Source of the DNA: G963702155 sp963702155
Lineage (GTDB): Bacteria; Pseudomonadota; Alphaproteobacteria; Micavibrionales; Micavibrionaceae
Direction: 5' to 3'
Assembly (NCBI GenBank): GCA_963702155.1
Contig: OY969717.1
Coordinates: forward strand, 1,798,001 to 1,862,000
DNA: 64,000 nt
The notes under the pieces were generated by a model. That model was not told the DNA's origin and did no database searches. It saw only the letters and a program-made list of their open reading frames with translations. Every line of letters starts with the position of its first letter. Positions within the stretch are counted from its first letter, which is position 1. Below are positions 47,472 through 55,334 of the stretch, piece after piece. Position numbers and translations under genes: made by a program.

Positions 47472-47553
47472 CTTAAAATAAGTCAAGCCAATTTTTCGCA
47501 TGTGCTTGATGATGGCTGGTCGGCGGCTTTTATATTTTAACAACACATTTTTA

Positions 47554-47571
47554 AATAAACGGTCGTTTATT
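47554..47571. other. Palindrome resembling a TetR-type operator
   Basis: AATAAACG-GT-CGTTTATT has perfect 8-base arms around a 2-base centre, like operators bound by many TetR-family regulators. It lies in the gap between two convergent genes, so a normal operator role is hard to place. The 2-base loop rules out a terminator hairpin. Confidence 0.4.
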
Positions 47572-47589
47572 CCACAGAAGCTCTATAGG

Positions 47590-49665
47590 TTAAACATCGC
47601 TCACAAGGCGTTTCAAATCCTGCTCTTCTCCTATAATCGCAAGTTCGTCACCTTTTTCTAATATCTCGTTAGGGTGGGCTATAATAACCTTGCCATCACG
47701 CTCTATCATCGCAATCAAACATGTGCCTGGCATATCAATATTTTTAATATTCTGCCCAATCATAGTCTTCAAATACGCAATATCCTCTATTTTCTTATGC
47801 AGAAAATGATTATCACGCATTAAAATCTCGCGCAGTTCACGATTTTCTTTTGCATGTATCCAGCGCTTTTCAAATTGTGTGCTTTCAACGACTTCGGCAA
47901 TATGCCCTGCCAATCGTAAATCCAGACCGACAGGCTTGCTGGGTGTGAATAAAAACATGAGTGTATGGAGCTTTTCGTCTTCAGGTAGGGATACCAAAGC
48001 CTCTCCGTGAAAGCGCAAGATCACAAGTTCGGGTGTTTCAAGATCTTTGAACGATTTATACCATAAAGCCGTTTGAGGGCTTATAAGATGTTTGCCGGTT
48101 AAGTTTTCCTCAAATGCAGTTTGCAGTCTTTCTATAGAAAGGCTTGTGCGTTCTTCAACAGCGCCAGCTACAATTTTCATTAATCTGTTCAGGCTATAGG
48201 CCCCTTCGTCAAAATCGAAAATAAGGCTACGCGAAATCAAATCTTCATAAGTCAGATTTTCGTCTGTCGTACGCTCATGAATAATAGTCATTAATTCACG
48301 CTCCAAACCTTCATACTGGTTTTTACCCAAGCGGGCATGAACGTGAAGCAACGCGCCATCGCGTTCGACCTTGCCAAATGCATAAAAAAAGTACCAGAAT
48401 GCACAGGCGATGATAACCATACCTGTAAAACCAATAGCCAAAATCCCCATTTCAACAATAAGCCAGAATGAAATAAGAATACCGACAATCTGCATCCATG
48501 GGTATAAAGGCGATTTAAAGCCTGGCTGATAGGTTTCAATCTGGCTTTCCCGCATAACAATTACGGCCAGACAAACCAACCCGAATAGCAAGAGCTGAAA
48601 CGCACTTGCAAGTTTGGCAACGGACTCAACATCAAATAGAACCAGAATGGCAATCATAGCTAGAACAGTGACGCAAATCGCGATAGTCGGCGTTTTGAAT
48701 TTACCCAGTTTTGAAAAATAAGCCGGCACAAGCGAGTCTTTTGCCATTGCAAACGGATAACGCGAGGCTGACATAATACCAGCATTCCCCGTAGAAGCAA
48801 AAGCGGCAATCGCGGCAACCACAATAAGAATGACCCCCATATCATAGGGTACCCAGTCTAAAAACTTTGCGCCTGCATCGGCCACTGGAGTAAGGCTGTC
48901 ATAAAGTTCGGATGGGTTAAGAACATTAATCATTACCATCATTCCAAGCGTGTAGACGGTAGTCGCTGTTATAAGAGATAAAAACATACCGAGCGGTATA
49001 TTTCTATCGGGATTTTCCACCTCTTCTGCAACACTTGCAACTTTGGTCAATCCTGCATAGGAAACAAAAACCAGACCAATAACAGAAATAAAACCAAGAA
49101 TACCTGATTTGAAAAAATCATTATATGTGCCTTTTGGGTAAAAAGCGTTTGGTATGCCCACAACCATAAGGCCTTTAATCACAAAAGCGGCTAAAATAAC
49201 AACAAGAGTGGTAACCAGTATACGCTGAAGCATGGTGGTTTCTTTGGCGCCAAAAATATTGATTAGGCCGAATACAATGGTTAAAACCACCGCCAATGCA
49301 GTAATTGGCACATCAATATAAATCGATAAATACGCCCCCATACCAACAAGGGCAAATGCACTTTTAAATATAACGGCAATCCACGATCCAAGGCCGCCAA
49401 TTGTACCTGCCATGGGGCCTAAGGCACGGTCTAGAAAATAATACGTTCCACCTGCTTTAGGCATAGCAGTGGTGAGCTCTGCCATACAAAACATGGCCGG
49501 TATAATCAAAAATCCGGCAACCAAATATGCCAAATAAACAGAAGGGCCTGTATAGGCAGCCGCAATACCTGGCAAAAGGAAAAACCCCGAAGAAAACATC
49601 GCACCTGTTGAAATAGCGTAAACATCAAAAAGTTTAAGGTTTTTTGTAAGTTTCTGGTCTGTCAT
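47590..49665 (-). CDS. APC-family permease with C-terminal EIIA-like and TrkA_C domains
   Basis: Encodes 691 residues. Residues 1-430 form 12 hydrophobic segments with the APC start FDVYAISTGAMFSSGFFLLPGIAAAY and the AELTTAMPKAGGTYYF motif. About 460-600 resembles a PTS EIIA type 2 domain (SRSLIFDFDEGAY, HFHG-like RFHGEALVSLP), though the usual phospho-His is not clear. About 620-691 is a TrkA_C (RCK_C) domain (DMPGTCLIAMIERDGKVIIAHPNEILEKGDELAIIG). This is the layout of some putative amino-acid or cation transporters regulated by nucleotides. Substrate unknown. Confidence 0.85.
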   Translation of the reverse strand: MTDQKLTKNLKLFDVYAISTGAMFSSGFFLLPGIAAAYTGPSVYLAYLVAGFLIIPAMFCMAELTTAMPKAGGTYYFLDRALGPMAGTIGGLGSWIAVIFKSAFALVGMGAYLSIYIDVPITALAVVLTIVFGLINIFGAKETTMLQRILVTTLVVILAAFVIKGLMVVGIPNAFYPKGTYNDFFKSGILGFISVIGLVFVSYAGLTKVASVAEEVENPDRNIPLGMFLSLITATTVYTLGMMVMINVLNPSELYDSLTPVADAGAKFLDWVPYDMGVILIVVAAIAAFASTGNAGIMSASRYPFAMAKDSLVPAYFSKLGKFKTPTIAICVTVLAMIAILVLFDVESVAKLASAFQLLLFGLVCLAVIVMRESQIETYQPGFKSPLYPWMQIVGILISFWLIVEMGILAIGFTGMVIIACAFWYFFYAFGKVERDGALLHVHARLGKNQYEGLERELMTIIHERTTDENLTYEDLISRSLIFDFDEGAYSLNRLMKIVAGAVEERTSLSIERLQTAFEENLTGKHLISPQTALWYKSFKDLETPELVILRFHGEALVSLPEDEKLHTLMFLFTPSKPVGLDLRLAGHIAEVVESTQFEKRWIHAKENRELREILMRDNHFLHKKIEDIAYLKTMIGQNIKNIDMPGTCLIAMIERDGKVIIAHPNEILEKGDELAIIGEEQDLKRLVSDV

Positions 49666-49858
49666 ATGTCTAAACTTTATAAAGTGAATATAATATTTTT
49701 AAAAAAGAGATTAGCATTCAAGTTTTGCTCATGTATAGAACAAACAGAACCAATTTTTTAATAATAGACATGATTTTTTTTAGCGTGGCCAGTTTGATTA
49801 TTTATCTATTTATAAAATTAGCCTAGTCGAACTATGCGAAAACAGGCATAATTCTTAT

Positions 49859-50644
49859 ATGGCAAATTCAGAAACATATAATAAGTTAAGCAGGAGGAGG
49901 GTATATAAACATCTCAACCCTAAGGTATGGGATCATCAAAAGGCCTCACCAGTAACCTATGTAATATTGATCTTGATTTTGCTTAGCTTGGTTTTATTTA
50001 CGCTAGAAACAGAGATCACCGTTCAATCCCGCTTTGAAACTGCTTTTACCTTCATTAATATAATTATAGCTGTTTTGTTTGGTGTTGAATATGGTCTGCG
50101 GTTGTGGACTTGCGTAGAAAATCCAAAATATCAAGGTAAATGGGGGCGATTAAAATTCGCCTTAACCCCGATGGCCATTATTGATCTGGTAGCGTTTCTT
50201 CCGGCTTTAATTTTTATTGGTGATACGAGCGCATATTGGCTGCGCCTTGTTCGCGTTGTAAGGATCTTGCGGCTGTTAAAATTAGGCCGTTATTCCACAT
50301 CAATTAAAATAGTCCTCAACTCCATAACCAAAAGCTGGCGGGAGCTTGTAGTGACATTCTGCGCGTCCTTGTTTTTTCTTTATCTGAGCGCCGTACTTTT
50401 GTATTTTGTAGAAAGCGCGGCACAACCCGAATCCTTTGGCAGTATACCGCGCTCAATCTGGTGGGCGGTTGCAACCCTAACTACTGTTGGATATGGCGAT
50501 GTGTATCCAATAACACCGCTAGGAAAGCTTTGTGCCGGTATAATTGCATTGATAGGCGTGGCTATTGTAGCTCTGCCGGCCGGAATTCTTGCCGGCAGTT
50601 TTATAGAAGAATTTAAAACGCGCAGGGAGGGCAATGAAAAATAG
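49859..50644 (+). CDS. Voltage-gated potassium channel
   Basis: Encodes 261 residues, Kv-like. Six segments are seen: S1 about 33-50, S2 about 63-84, S3 about 103-121, the Arg-bearing S4 about 126-144 (LRLVRVVRILRLLKLGRY), S5 about 163-185 and S6 about 220-246. The selectivity filter TVGYGD is at 209-214, after the pore helix WWAVATLTT. No RCK domain follows. It would move K+ across the inner membrane. It is divergent from the APC permease gene and convergent with the EF-hand gene. Confidence 0.92.
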   Translation: MANSETYNKLSRRRVYKHLNPKVWDHQKASPVTYVILILILLSLVLFTLETEITVQSRFETAFTFINIIIAVLFGVEYGLRLWTCVENPKYQGKWGRLKFALTPMAIIDLVAFLPALIFIGDTSAYWLRLVRVVRILRLLKLGRYSTSIKIVLNSITKSWRELVVTFCASLFFLYLSAVLLYFVESAAQPESFGSIPRSIWWAVATLTTVGYGDVYPITPLGKLCAGIIALIGVAIVALPAGILAGSFIEEFKTRREGNEK

Positions 50645-50677
50645 CCCTATATGCGCGTTTTTAAAGATTTAAAAGTA

Positions 50678-51280
50678 TCAATTATTATAATTAAAAGACT
50701 CTTCATGTTTTGGCTTAACAATCGCCGCGTACGCTCTTTTAAATTCATAAAGATCAATAACACCATCACGTTTCACGTTGACCTGATTAAAAGGCATACC
50801 CAGAAAATCAAGCGGAGAAAGTCCGTCTTTACTCTCATCAAATTTGCTCAATTGGGATTTCTGAAGAAACGCTTCTTCTGAAACGTTGTTTTTTTGTGGT
50901 TTATCGCCAGAGTGATAATCGATAATTTCTATAGTTTTCTTCGTCATAGGTGTAAAAACAAGAAGAGTCGGTTTTTTCATCTCAATATTATCAATAACTT
51001 CGTTTCCATCGCGATCGAATATTTCATATAGTTTTTCTCCAACTTCATCACGAGAAAGCACACCATCGCCATTCAGATCAAAGGCCATAAAATTAATAGC
51101 CTTATCATTCGGCGCATTTCTAGGAGCCACTTCTTCACGCACCGTAACCTTTTTTGCGCCCGGCTCGGAACGGAGAATCTGTTCAGCTTTTTGTTGAAGG
51201 ACATCTTCTGTTTGGGCAAAAGATAATGATGCCCCAGAGAGCATAAGAGTAGCGATAAGCGCTATACAAAATTTATTCAT
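50678..51280 (-). CDS. Secreted EF-hand calcium-binding protein
   Basis: Encodes 200 residues from the ATG at 51280 (AAAGGA upstream). The signal peptide ends at SFA. Four EF-hand-like loops are visible: DLNGDGVLSRDE, DRDGNEVIDNIE, DESKDGLSPLDF and NVKRDGVIDLYEF; the first two are canonical. It is probably a periplasmic calcium-binding protein. It is convergent with the channel gene; linkage of function is not shown. Confidence 0.82.
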   Translation of the reverse strand: MNKFCIALIATLMLSGASLSFAQTEDVLQQKAEQILRSEPGAKKVTVREEVAPRNAPNDKAINFMAFDLNGDGVLSRDEVGEKLYEIFDRDGNEVIDNIEMKKPTLLVFTPMTKKTIEIIDYHSGDKPQKNNVSEEAFLQKSQLSKFDESKDGLSPLDFLGMPFNQVNVKRDGVIDLYEFKRAYAAIVKPKHEESFNYNN

Positions 51281-51445
51281 ATCGTATCCTTTCACGACAT
51301 AGTTTCACTAAAAATCTTTTATTCAAGGCACGTATTTCTAATAACAAACATTTATACATCCTTATAGTTCCAAAAGCATCTTTATTATTTAAAGACATCA
51401 AAATGTTTGATTCTATTAAAAGCCGGCAATACCCAAAGACTTTAG

Positions 51446-51763
51446 CTATAATATATTTTGAATGATATGAGTATAAATATATTGAGTAAAGGGCGTATCA
51501 ACGTCTCGATATTGATCCATATTACAACCCACGCCGACAGTCCCTTTCCCAAAACTGTCGTCATAGGCAGTAAGCTTTGGCTTTTCTACATCTTTGAGTA
51601 AATCTTCTGTTGCTTTTCTTATTTCCGGATCATCTAAAGCATCACTAAAATTTTGCCCTTTATAAGTCTCTGTATTCTGATCAAGTTCGTCTAAAATGCT
51701 TTGTATTTTTGCTCTTTCTAGTCCCGTTAGCTTGATATCCAGTGTAATTTCGACATTGCTCAT
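51446..51763 (-). CDS. Short protein with a phage-lysozyme (GH24) active-site motif, probably truncated
   Basis: Encodes 105 residues. LTAYDDSFGKGTVGVGCNMD (64-83) resembles the T4-lysozyme active site. Glu60, Asp69 and Thr75 have the same 9- and 15-residue spacing as E11/D20/T26 of T4 lysozyme. The lysozyme lobe that should follow is missing, since only 22 residues remain. It overlaps the next gene by 4 bases. It lies near the tRNA-Ser accessory region, so it may be a cut phage or island gene. Confidence 0.5.
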   Translation of the reverse strand: MSNVEITLDIKLTGLERAKIQSILDELDQNTETYKGQNFSDALDDPEIRKATEDLLKDVEKPKLTAYDDSFGKGTVGVGCNMDQYRDVDTPFTQYIYTHIIQNIL

Positions 51764-52299
51764 TTTTTTGCTCTCACATGTTCCGGTTTATTTAAATCAA
51801 CAGTTGTGCATTTCCTTTCATCAACTCCGGAACATATATGTATCCATCGGTTGTGATTATATTCTTGATAGGCAATCATATGAGGTGTGTAGGCGTTTAA
51901 TTTTGGAATTCCTCTATTCATTCCACCGGTGCAATGCAATCCAAACCGCTTGGTTTTATAAATAACCTTATCGTCAACTTTTATATTTATATTATAAGAA
52001 GACTGCATTGCGCATGGGCTATCATGACTGTTTATAGTATCTCTAAAGGATACGATTTTTCCATTCTGAAATTTACAAGTTCGTTGGTACTCATTTTTTT
52101 CATTTTTTAAAGGTTTTGACTTACCAAAAATTTTCTTTGTTTCTTCTGTCAACTTATCAAATTGCACTGTTGCTGGAATTGAAGATAATTCCGCATAGTT
52201 TAGTTGAGGGATGCATATTAATTTTAAATATGATGCAAAATCTTCGTCCGCGTTTGCTTGCTTATTCACTGCGAGATGAATAACGAGAAGTATTATCAA
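51760..52299 (-). CDS. Secreted protein of unknown function
   Basis: Encodes 179 residues from a TTG at 52299. The signal sequence (LIILLVIHLAVNKQANA) looks cut short: the same frame continues upstream as KKQFIF behind an ATA codon at 52320, where an ATG would be expected. The mature part has paired cysteines (LICIPQ, TCKFQ, SPCAM, LHCTGG, HICSG, KCTT). No family recognised. Its stop overlaps the lysozyme-motif gene (ATGA), so they are co-transcribed. Confidence 0.55.
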   Translation of the reverse strand: MIILLVIHLAVNKQANADEDFASYLKLICIPQLNYAELSSIPATVQFDKLTEETKKIFGKSKPLKNEKNEYQRTCKFQNGKIVSFRDTINSHDSPCAMQSSYNINIKVDDKVIYKTKRFGLHCTGGMNRGIPKLNAYTPHMIAYQEYNHNRWIHICSGVDERKCTTVDLNKPEHVRAKK

Positions 52300-52370
52300 A
52301 AATATAAATTGCTTTTTTATTTACAACGGAGCGCAAGTCTTTACTATTATACACGATAAGCGCCATCTAA

Positions 52371-52637
52371 CTTGTGTATTCTCTTCTGTGAAACTAATTT
52401 ATTTGTCAAACCAAACATCAAAAAATAAAAATATTCCCTGTTAATTCCCTGCTAGCAGGGAATTAATTCATTTGACCTCTCGGCTTTTTTACCGAAGAGA
52501 GAAACTGTGGATATTAGGAAGATTTAGAGATTCTCTGAGAATGGTCAAAATCAGCGTACGTGCATAGACCGCCTGTAGCGGGGCATGAGAGAATATATTC
52601 TCTAAAAAAGGTGGAAGGGTAGACTAAATGGCGGTGT
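52371..52637. repeat. Diverged ~268-bp repeat, copy A, with att-like core
   Basis: This block lines up along its length with 54832-55097 (offset 2460 bases); by eye about two thirds to three quarters of positions agree. Both copies contain AAACCAAACAT, a TTCCCTG inverted repeat ending CAGGGAATT, AGATTCTCTG, a CCGCCTG-GCGGGG segment and a shared last 20 bases (GGTAGACTAAATGGCGGTGT, 52618-52637). In copy B those 20 bases run into the tRNA-Ser 3' end. No gene is seen within it. Confidence 0.75.
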
Positions 52638-52802
52638 GCGTAGTCACACCCTAACTATTCTAAACTGTTGTTTCACTGTTAATCGTTCAAAAACAGCGAT
52701 TTTTTTATAAAACTTTGCCTGTTTTGATAAAAGCCCGGCGTCAAACCCTCAAGTATCAATGCTTTGTGTTAATTGTAGAAAGTAATAACAGGGAATTATC
52801 AG

Positions 52803-52821
52803 TGAAAATGATTATAATTAC
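52803..52821. promoter_or_regulatory. Fur box-like sequence upstream of a HAD remnant
   Basis: GAAAATGATTATAATTACT is close to the operator at 32071-32089 but loses symmetry in the right half. It lies 27 bases before the start of the HAD fragment. Weak support; it may be a relic. Confidence 0.35.
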
Positions 52822-52847
52822 TACGAACCCTTTTAGAGAGACCCAAG

Positions 52848-53101
52848 ATGACGACTTTAAAAATAAATGCTGCTATTGCCTATGATTTCGATGGCACACT
52901 CACTCCTGGCTACATGCAGGACCATTCTTTTTTCCAGCCTTGGGAGTGAAAGAACCGTTTACAGAGTTTTGGCCAAAAGTAAAAAAATTGTCCGAAAAAA
53001 ATGATATGGACGAAATTCTTGCGTATATGCACCTGAATGGTGCTATTTGTCGCGAAAGCATCCTGCAAGAGGTCATCAATTTCTCTGTTTTTGATGAGTG
53101 A
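52848..53101 (+). pseudogene. Truncated, frameshifted HAD-family hydrolase
   Basis: The ATG at 52848 opens AIAYDFDGTLTPGYMQDHSFF, the HAD nucleophile motif DFDGT, and hits a stop after 33 codons. Adding one T to the T run near 52926-52931 restores PALGVKEPFTEFWPKVKKL...DEILAYMH, which fits a known HAD subgroup. Similarity ends near 53040, so the rest of the gene is gone. Confidence 0.75.
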
Positions 53102-53327
53102 GGCGACCTTATCTAACGCAATACAATATATCAGGTAGTAATTCCGGGGCTGTGATACGTCGATAGATTCATATCCTCGTACATACTCAGGGAAGAGGGC
53201 AGCATGAGGAAATTGCTTATAAGAGATGCCGCGATGCATAACTTAAGCGTCTGAAATAATTGCCAAAGTAGAAAGCCGTTTGCAATTTGAGATTGTAGCG
53301 TGCTATTGCATAAAGTGTTTGGGAGAG
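53102..53327. other. Non-coding or scrambled stretch inside the decayed region
   Basis: No intact gene seen. The minus strand is open from 53239 to 52910 and its first part (ISYKQFPHAALFPEYVRGYE) looks protein-like, so part of an inverted gene fragment may be joined here to the HAD remnant. Confidence 0.3.
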
Positions 53328-53441
53328 ATGCGCATAACTCAATTGTTAAAAACCTTGCTTGGCTTGCTGCCTATTTTATATTTGATGGGCTGTGAATCCG
53401 ATCACAAAATTGGATCTTTTGATGCAGGCGCTTCTTTATGA
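53328..53441 (+). CDS. Short lipoprotein-like reading frame (37 aa)
   Basis: Starts ATG at 53328 with GGGAG just upstream and ends at 53441. It encodes a signal sequence with lipobox LYLMGC, then 15 residues. It overlaps the next small frame. Probably the leftover start of a lipoprotein gene or an entry-exclusion-like small lipoprotein; not recognised. Confidence 0.3.
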   Translation: MRITQLLKTLLGLLPILYLMGCESDHKIGSFDAGASL

Positions 53442-53556
53442 TCTTAATTTTCAGACTGGTATGCATTATAGGCAAGCCACAGAGGCTTTTGATCAGGCGT
53501 ATTTAGATACCCTCAACCGTTTTAAAGCACAACTTGAAAGGCGGGCGTCATTGTGA
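53392..53556 (+). CDS. Short reading frame (54 aa), helical
   Basis: GTG start at 53392 and TGA at 53554-53556. It encodes ITKLDLLMQALLYDLNFQTG and a charged helix (AYLDTLNRFKAQLERRA). It ends 44 bases before the lipoprotein gene. It could be the C-terminal piece of a larger lost gene. Confidence 0.3.
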   Translation: MNPITKLDLLMQALLYDLNFQTGMHYRQATEAFDQAYLDTLNRFKAQLERRASL

Positions 53557-53600
53557 GAAATATTAATAAGGCAACGCTTAGAGTAAAGGGGAGCAATACA

Positions 53601-54260
53601 ATGAAGTATTCGTGTTTGTACTTTTGTGTAGTTTTATTAGCTCTGGTGGCTTGCGATGACAAATACTCATTTGAATCTAGAGAAATTAAGCTTGCGGACA
53701 AAGTGTTTATGATTCCGGAGGATTGGCAATATTGGAGTTATAGCCAAGTCAAAAATGCCAATAATGAAAAGTATGACTTGCTAAGGTTTAATTTGAGTGT
53801 TGAGGAGTATCTACCATATAGTAGTGATAACCTTGAACAAAAGAAAAAAGCACTGCTAGTGAGTGTAGGTCCAGTTTCTTATATGGATAAAGGGCATTAC
53901 TGGACAGAAAAAGACACAGTCCTGAAGCAGGAGCCTCTTTCTTGCAAAACGATTGCTTCATTTGAAGGAAAATTTGAATTGTGCGATCACGGTGTAACAG
54001 GTCCGAATAGAGCTGCAACTCGCATATATTCAATCAAGGATAAGTCTGAAAACACAATAATCTCGATTTTAAGCTGTACTGAAGGTTTGCGGCTGCCAAA
54101 TCCTATGTGCAATGTACGCGCTCGTTTTATGGGTAATTTACAAATTAACTACGGTTATAGCCTTCTGTATTTCGAAAAAGCTTTAGAGATAGACCGTAAT
54201 CTTCGAGAAATTATTTTCAACTTTTATAAAAGTCCATTACAAAAGGGAATTATGCAATGA
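53601..54260 (+). CDS. Predicted lipoprotein of unknown function
   Basis: Encodes 219 residues from the ATG at 53601, chosen over a GTG at 53553 because AAGGGGAG precedes it and the lipoprotein signal starts there. The lipobox is LVACDD (about residues 14-19). The mature protein has a conserved-looking cysteine pair (LSCKTIASFEGKFELCDH) and ends in a helical tail. It is the only intact-looking gene between the two repeats. Family unknown. Confidence 0.6.
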   Translation: MKYSCLYFCVVLLALVACDDKYSFESREIKLADKVFMIPEDWQYWSYSQVKNANNEKYDLLRFNLSVEEYLPYSSDNLEQKKKALLVSVGPVSYMDKGHYWTEKDTVLKQEPLSCKTIASFEGKFELCDHGVTGPNRAATRIYSIKDKSENTIISILSCTEGLRLPNPMCNVRARFMGNLQINYGYSLLYFEKALEIDRNLREIIFNFYKSPLQKGIMQ

Positions 54261-54346
54261 GTTATCAGCTTAATCAGAATCAAATAACACATATTCAAAA
54301 CCTGAAAGATTCAGGCCAATATAATCTGGGGGTTGACCACTTCTGA
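54257..54346 (+). CDS. Short reading frame (29 aa), probably a truncated gene start
   Basis: ATG overlaps the previous stop (ATGA at 54257-54260), which suggests an original coupled gene. It encodes MSYQLNQNQITHIQNLKDSG and then stops after 9 more residues. Open but unrelated-looking sequence follows, so it is probably the start of a lost gene. Confidence 0.3.
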   Translation: MSYQLNQNQITHIQNLKDSGQYNLGVDHF

Positions 54347-54516
54347 TAATTAAAATTAGGATAAAGAATGTCGGATAATATAAAAAAAATGAAGTGCCCG
54401 AAGAAGATGAAGAGGTATATTTTTCACCTTTCTTTGAGTATTTGAAAACTGAAGGTGGTCATGAAGTAGCCGTAGGCGTTGTCCCAAGTCCTTCCAGTCA
54501 AACGCTTCAAATTTAG

Positions 54517-54765
54517 CCTTATCTATGTGTCCCATATAAAACAAAGCGCGTAAATAATGGCGCGGTCATTGTTGAAACCAATAGTAGCAATAAAGACATG
54601 CTTGATATACCTAATGATCAGCTCGCGCGTATTGTAAAAGGCATAGTTTGGCGAGACGAGCACTTTGCCGGTAGCGCCCTCAAATCAATCTCAAAGAAGT
54701 ATCAGCATGGCGAATATTATGTTCATCGATGTATTCATGAGAGTTTTGACTTTATGAGCCGTTAA
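54517..54765 (+). pseudogene. C-terminal remnant of a serine recombinase (probable)
   Basis: Open from just after a TAG to the TAA at 54763-54765, with no start. The part ARIVKGIVWRDEHFAGSALK followed by SISKKYQHGEYYVHRCIHESF resembles the C-terminal helix-turn-helix-like tail of alphaproteobacterial serine recombinases (pattern: basic helix, IAxxEG, YVxRxI, F). The catalytic domain is absent. CAGGGAATT/AATTCCCTG repeats directly follow, as I expect beside such genes. Medium support. Confidence 0.45.
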
Positions 54766-54831
54766 ATTCCCTGTTATTAACAATAAATTCCCTGTTAATT
54801 TTGAAAATTTTTTGCCACAAAAGATGTGAAA

Positions 54832-55097
54832 CCTATGTATTCTCTGCTGTGCAGCTGATTTTCCCACGAAACCAAACATTAAAAAACAATAAATTCCCTG
54901 ATAATTCCCTGTTTAACAGGGAATTCATGCGTTTGACCATTCGGGATATAAACCAAAGAGAGAAATGAGTAATATTAGGGTCATTCAAAGATTCTCTGGG
55001 AATCGTCAAAAACATGACAAGCTCAAACACCGCCTGCAGCGGGGAATCACGTGTAATATTCTCTGAAAGAGGGGAAAGGTAGACTAAATGGCGGTGT
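54832..55097. repeat. Diverged ~268-bp repeat, copy B, ending in tRNA-Ser
   Basis: Partner of 52371-52637. It starts CCTATGTATTCTCT and ends with the 20-base core at 55078-55097, whose last 9 bases are the 3' end of the tRNA-Ser gene (CCA side). The upstream half has AATTCCCTG twice and CAGGGAATT once. This is the arrangement expected at the end of an element integrated at a tRNA gene. Confidence 0.75.
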
Positions 55098-55179
55098 CGG
55101 TGGGATTCGAACCCACGTTACGCTATAAACGTAAACACGCTTTCCAAGCGTGCGCCTTCAGCCGCTCGGCCACGACACC
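55089..55179 (-). tRNA. tRNA-Ser (GGA anticodon)
   Basis: A 91-base cloverleaf on the minus strand. The acceptor GGTGTCG pairs with CGACACC, discriminator G and encoded CCA. The anticodon loop TTGGAAA gives GGA. A long variable arm (GTTTACGTTTATAGCGTAAC region) is typical of tRNA-Ser. The T arm is GGTTCGAATCC. Confidence 0.95.
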
Positions 55180-55334
55180 ATTCATTTGTAAGGCTTTTAA
55201 AGTATTGTGGAATTTAAATCAAGGTTTTAGATTGTGGTTTTAATAAACTCAAATTGACAAAACGCAGGGGCTTGATAAGGTTAATGAAATAATGCTGTCT
55301 GATCAGCCTTAAAACTTTTAGAAAGTGTGCTGTT

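Noticed and set aside
49794..49816. TTGATT and TATAAA as a promoter for the K+ channel gene
   Set aside because: The spacer is only 11 bases, too short for sigma-70.
52910..53239. 109-codon minus-strand open frame in the decayed region
   Set aside because: Its 3' part is antisense to the HAD remnant. The first ~60 residues look protein-like, but no family or start signal supports a gene.
52371..55097. CRISPR array suggested by repeated sequence
   Set aside because: Only two long diverged copies with genes between; no short regular repeats or spacers, and no cas genes in the window.
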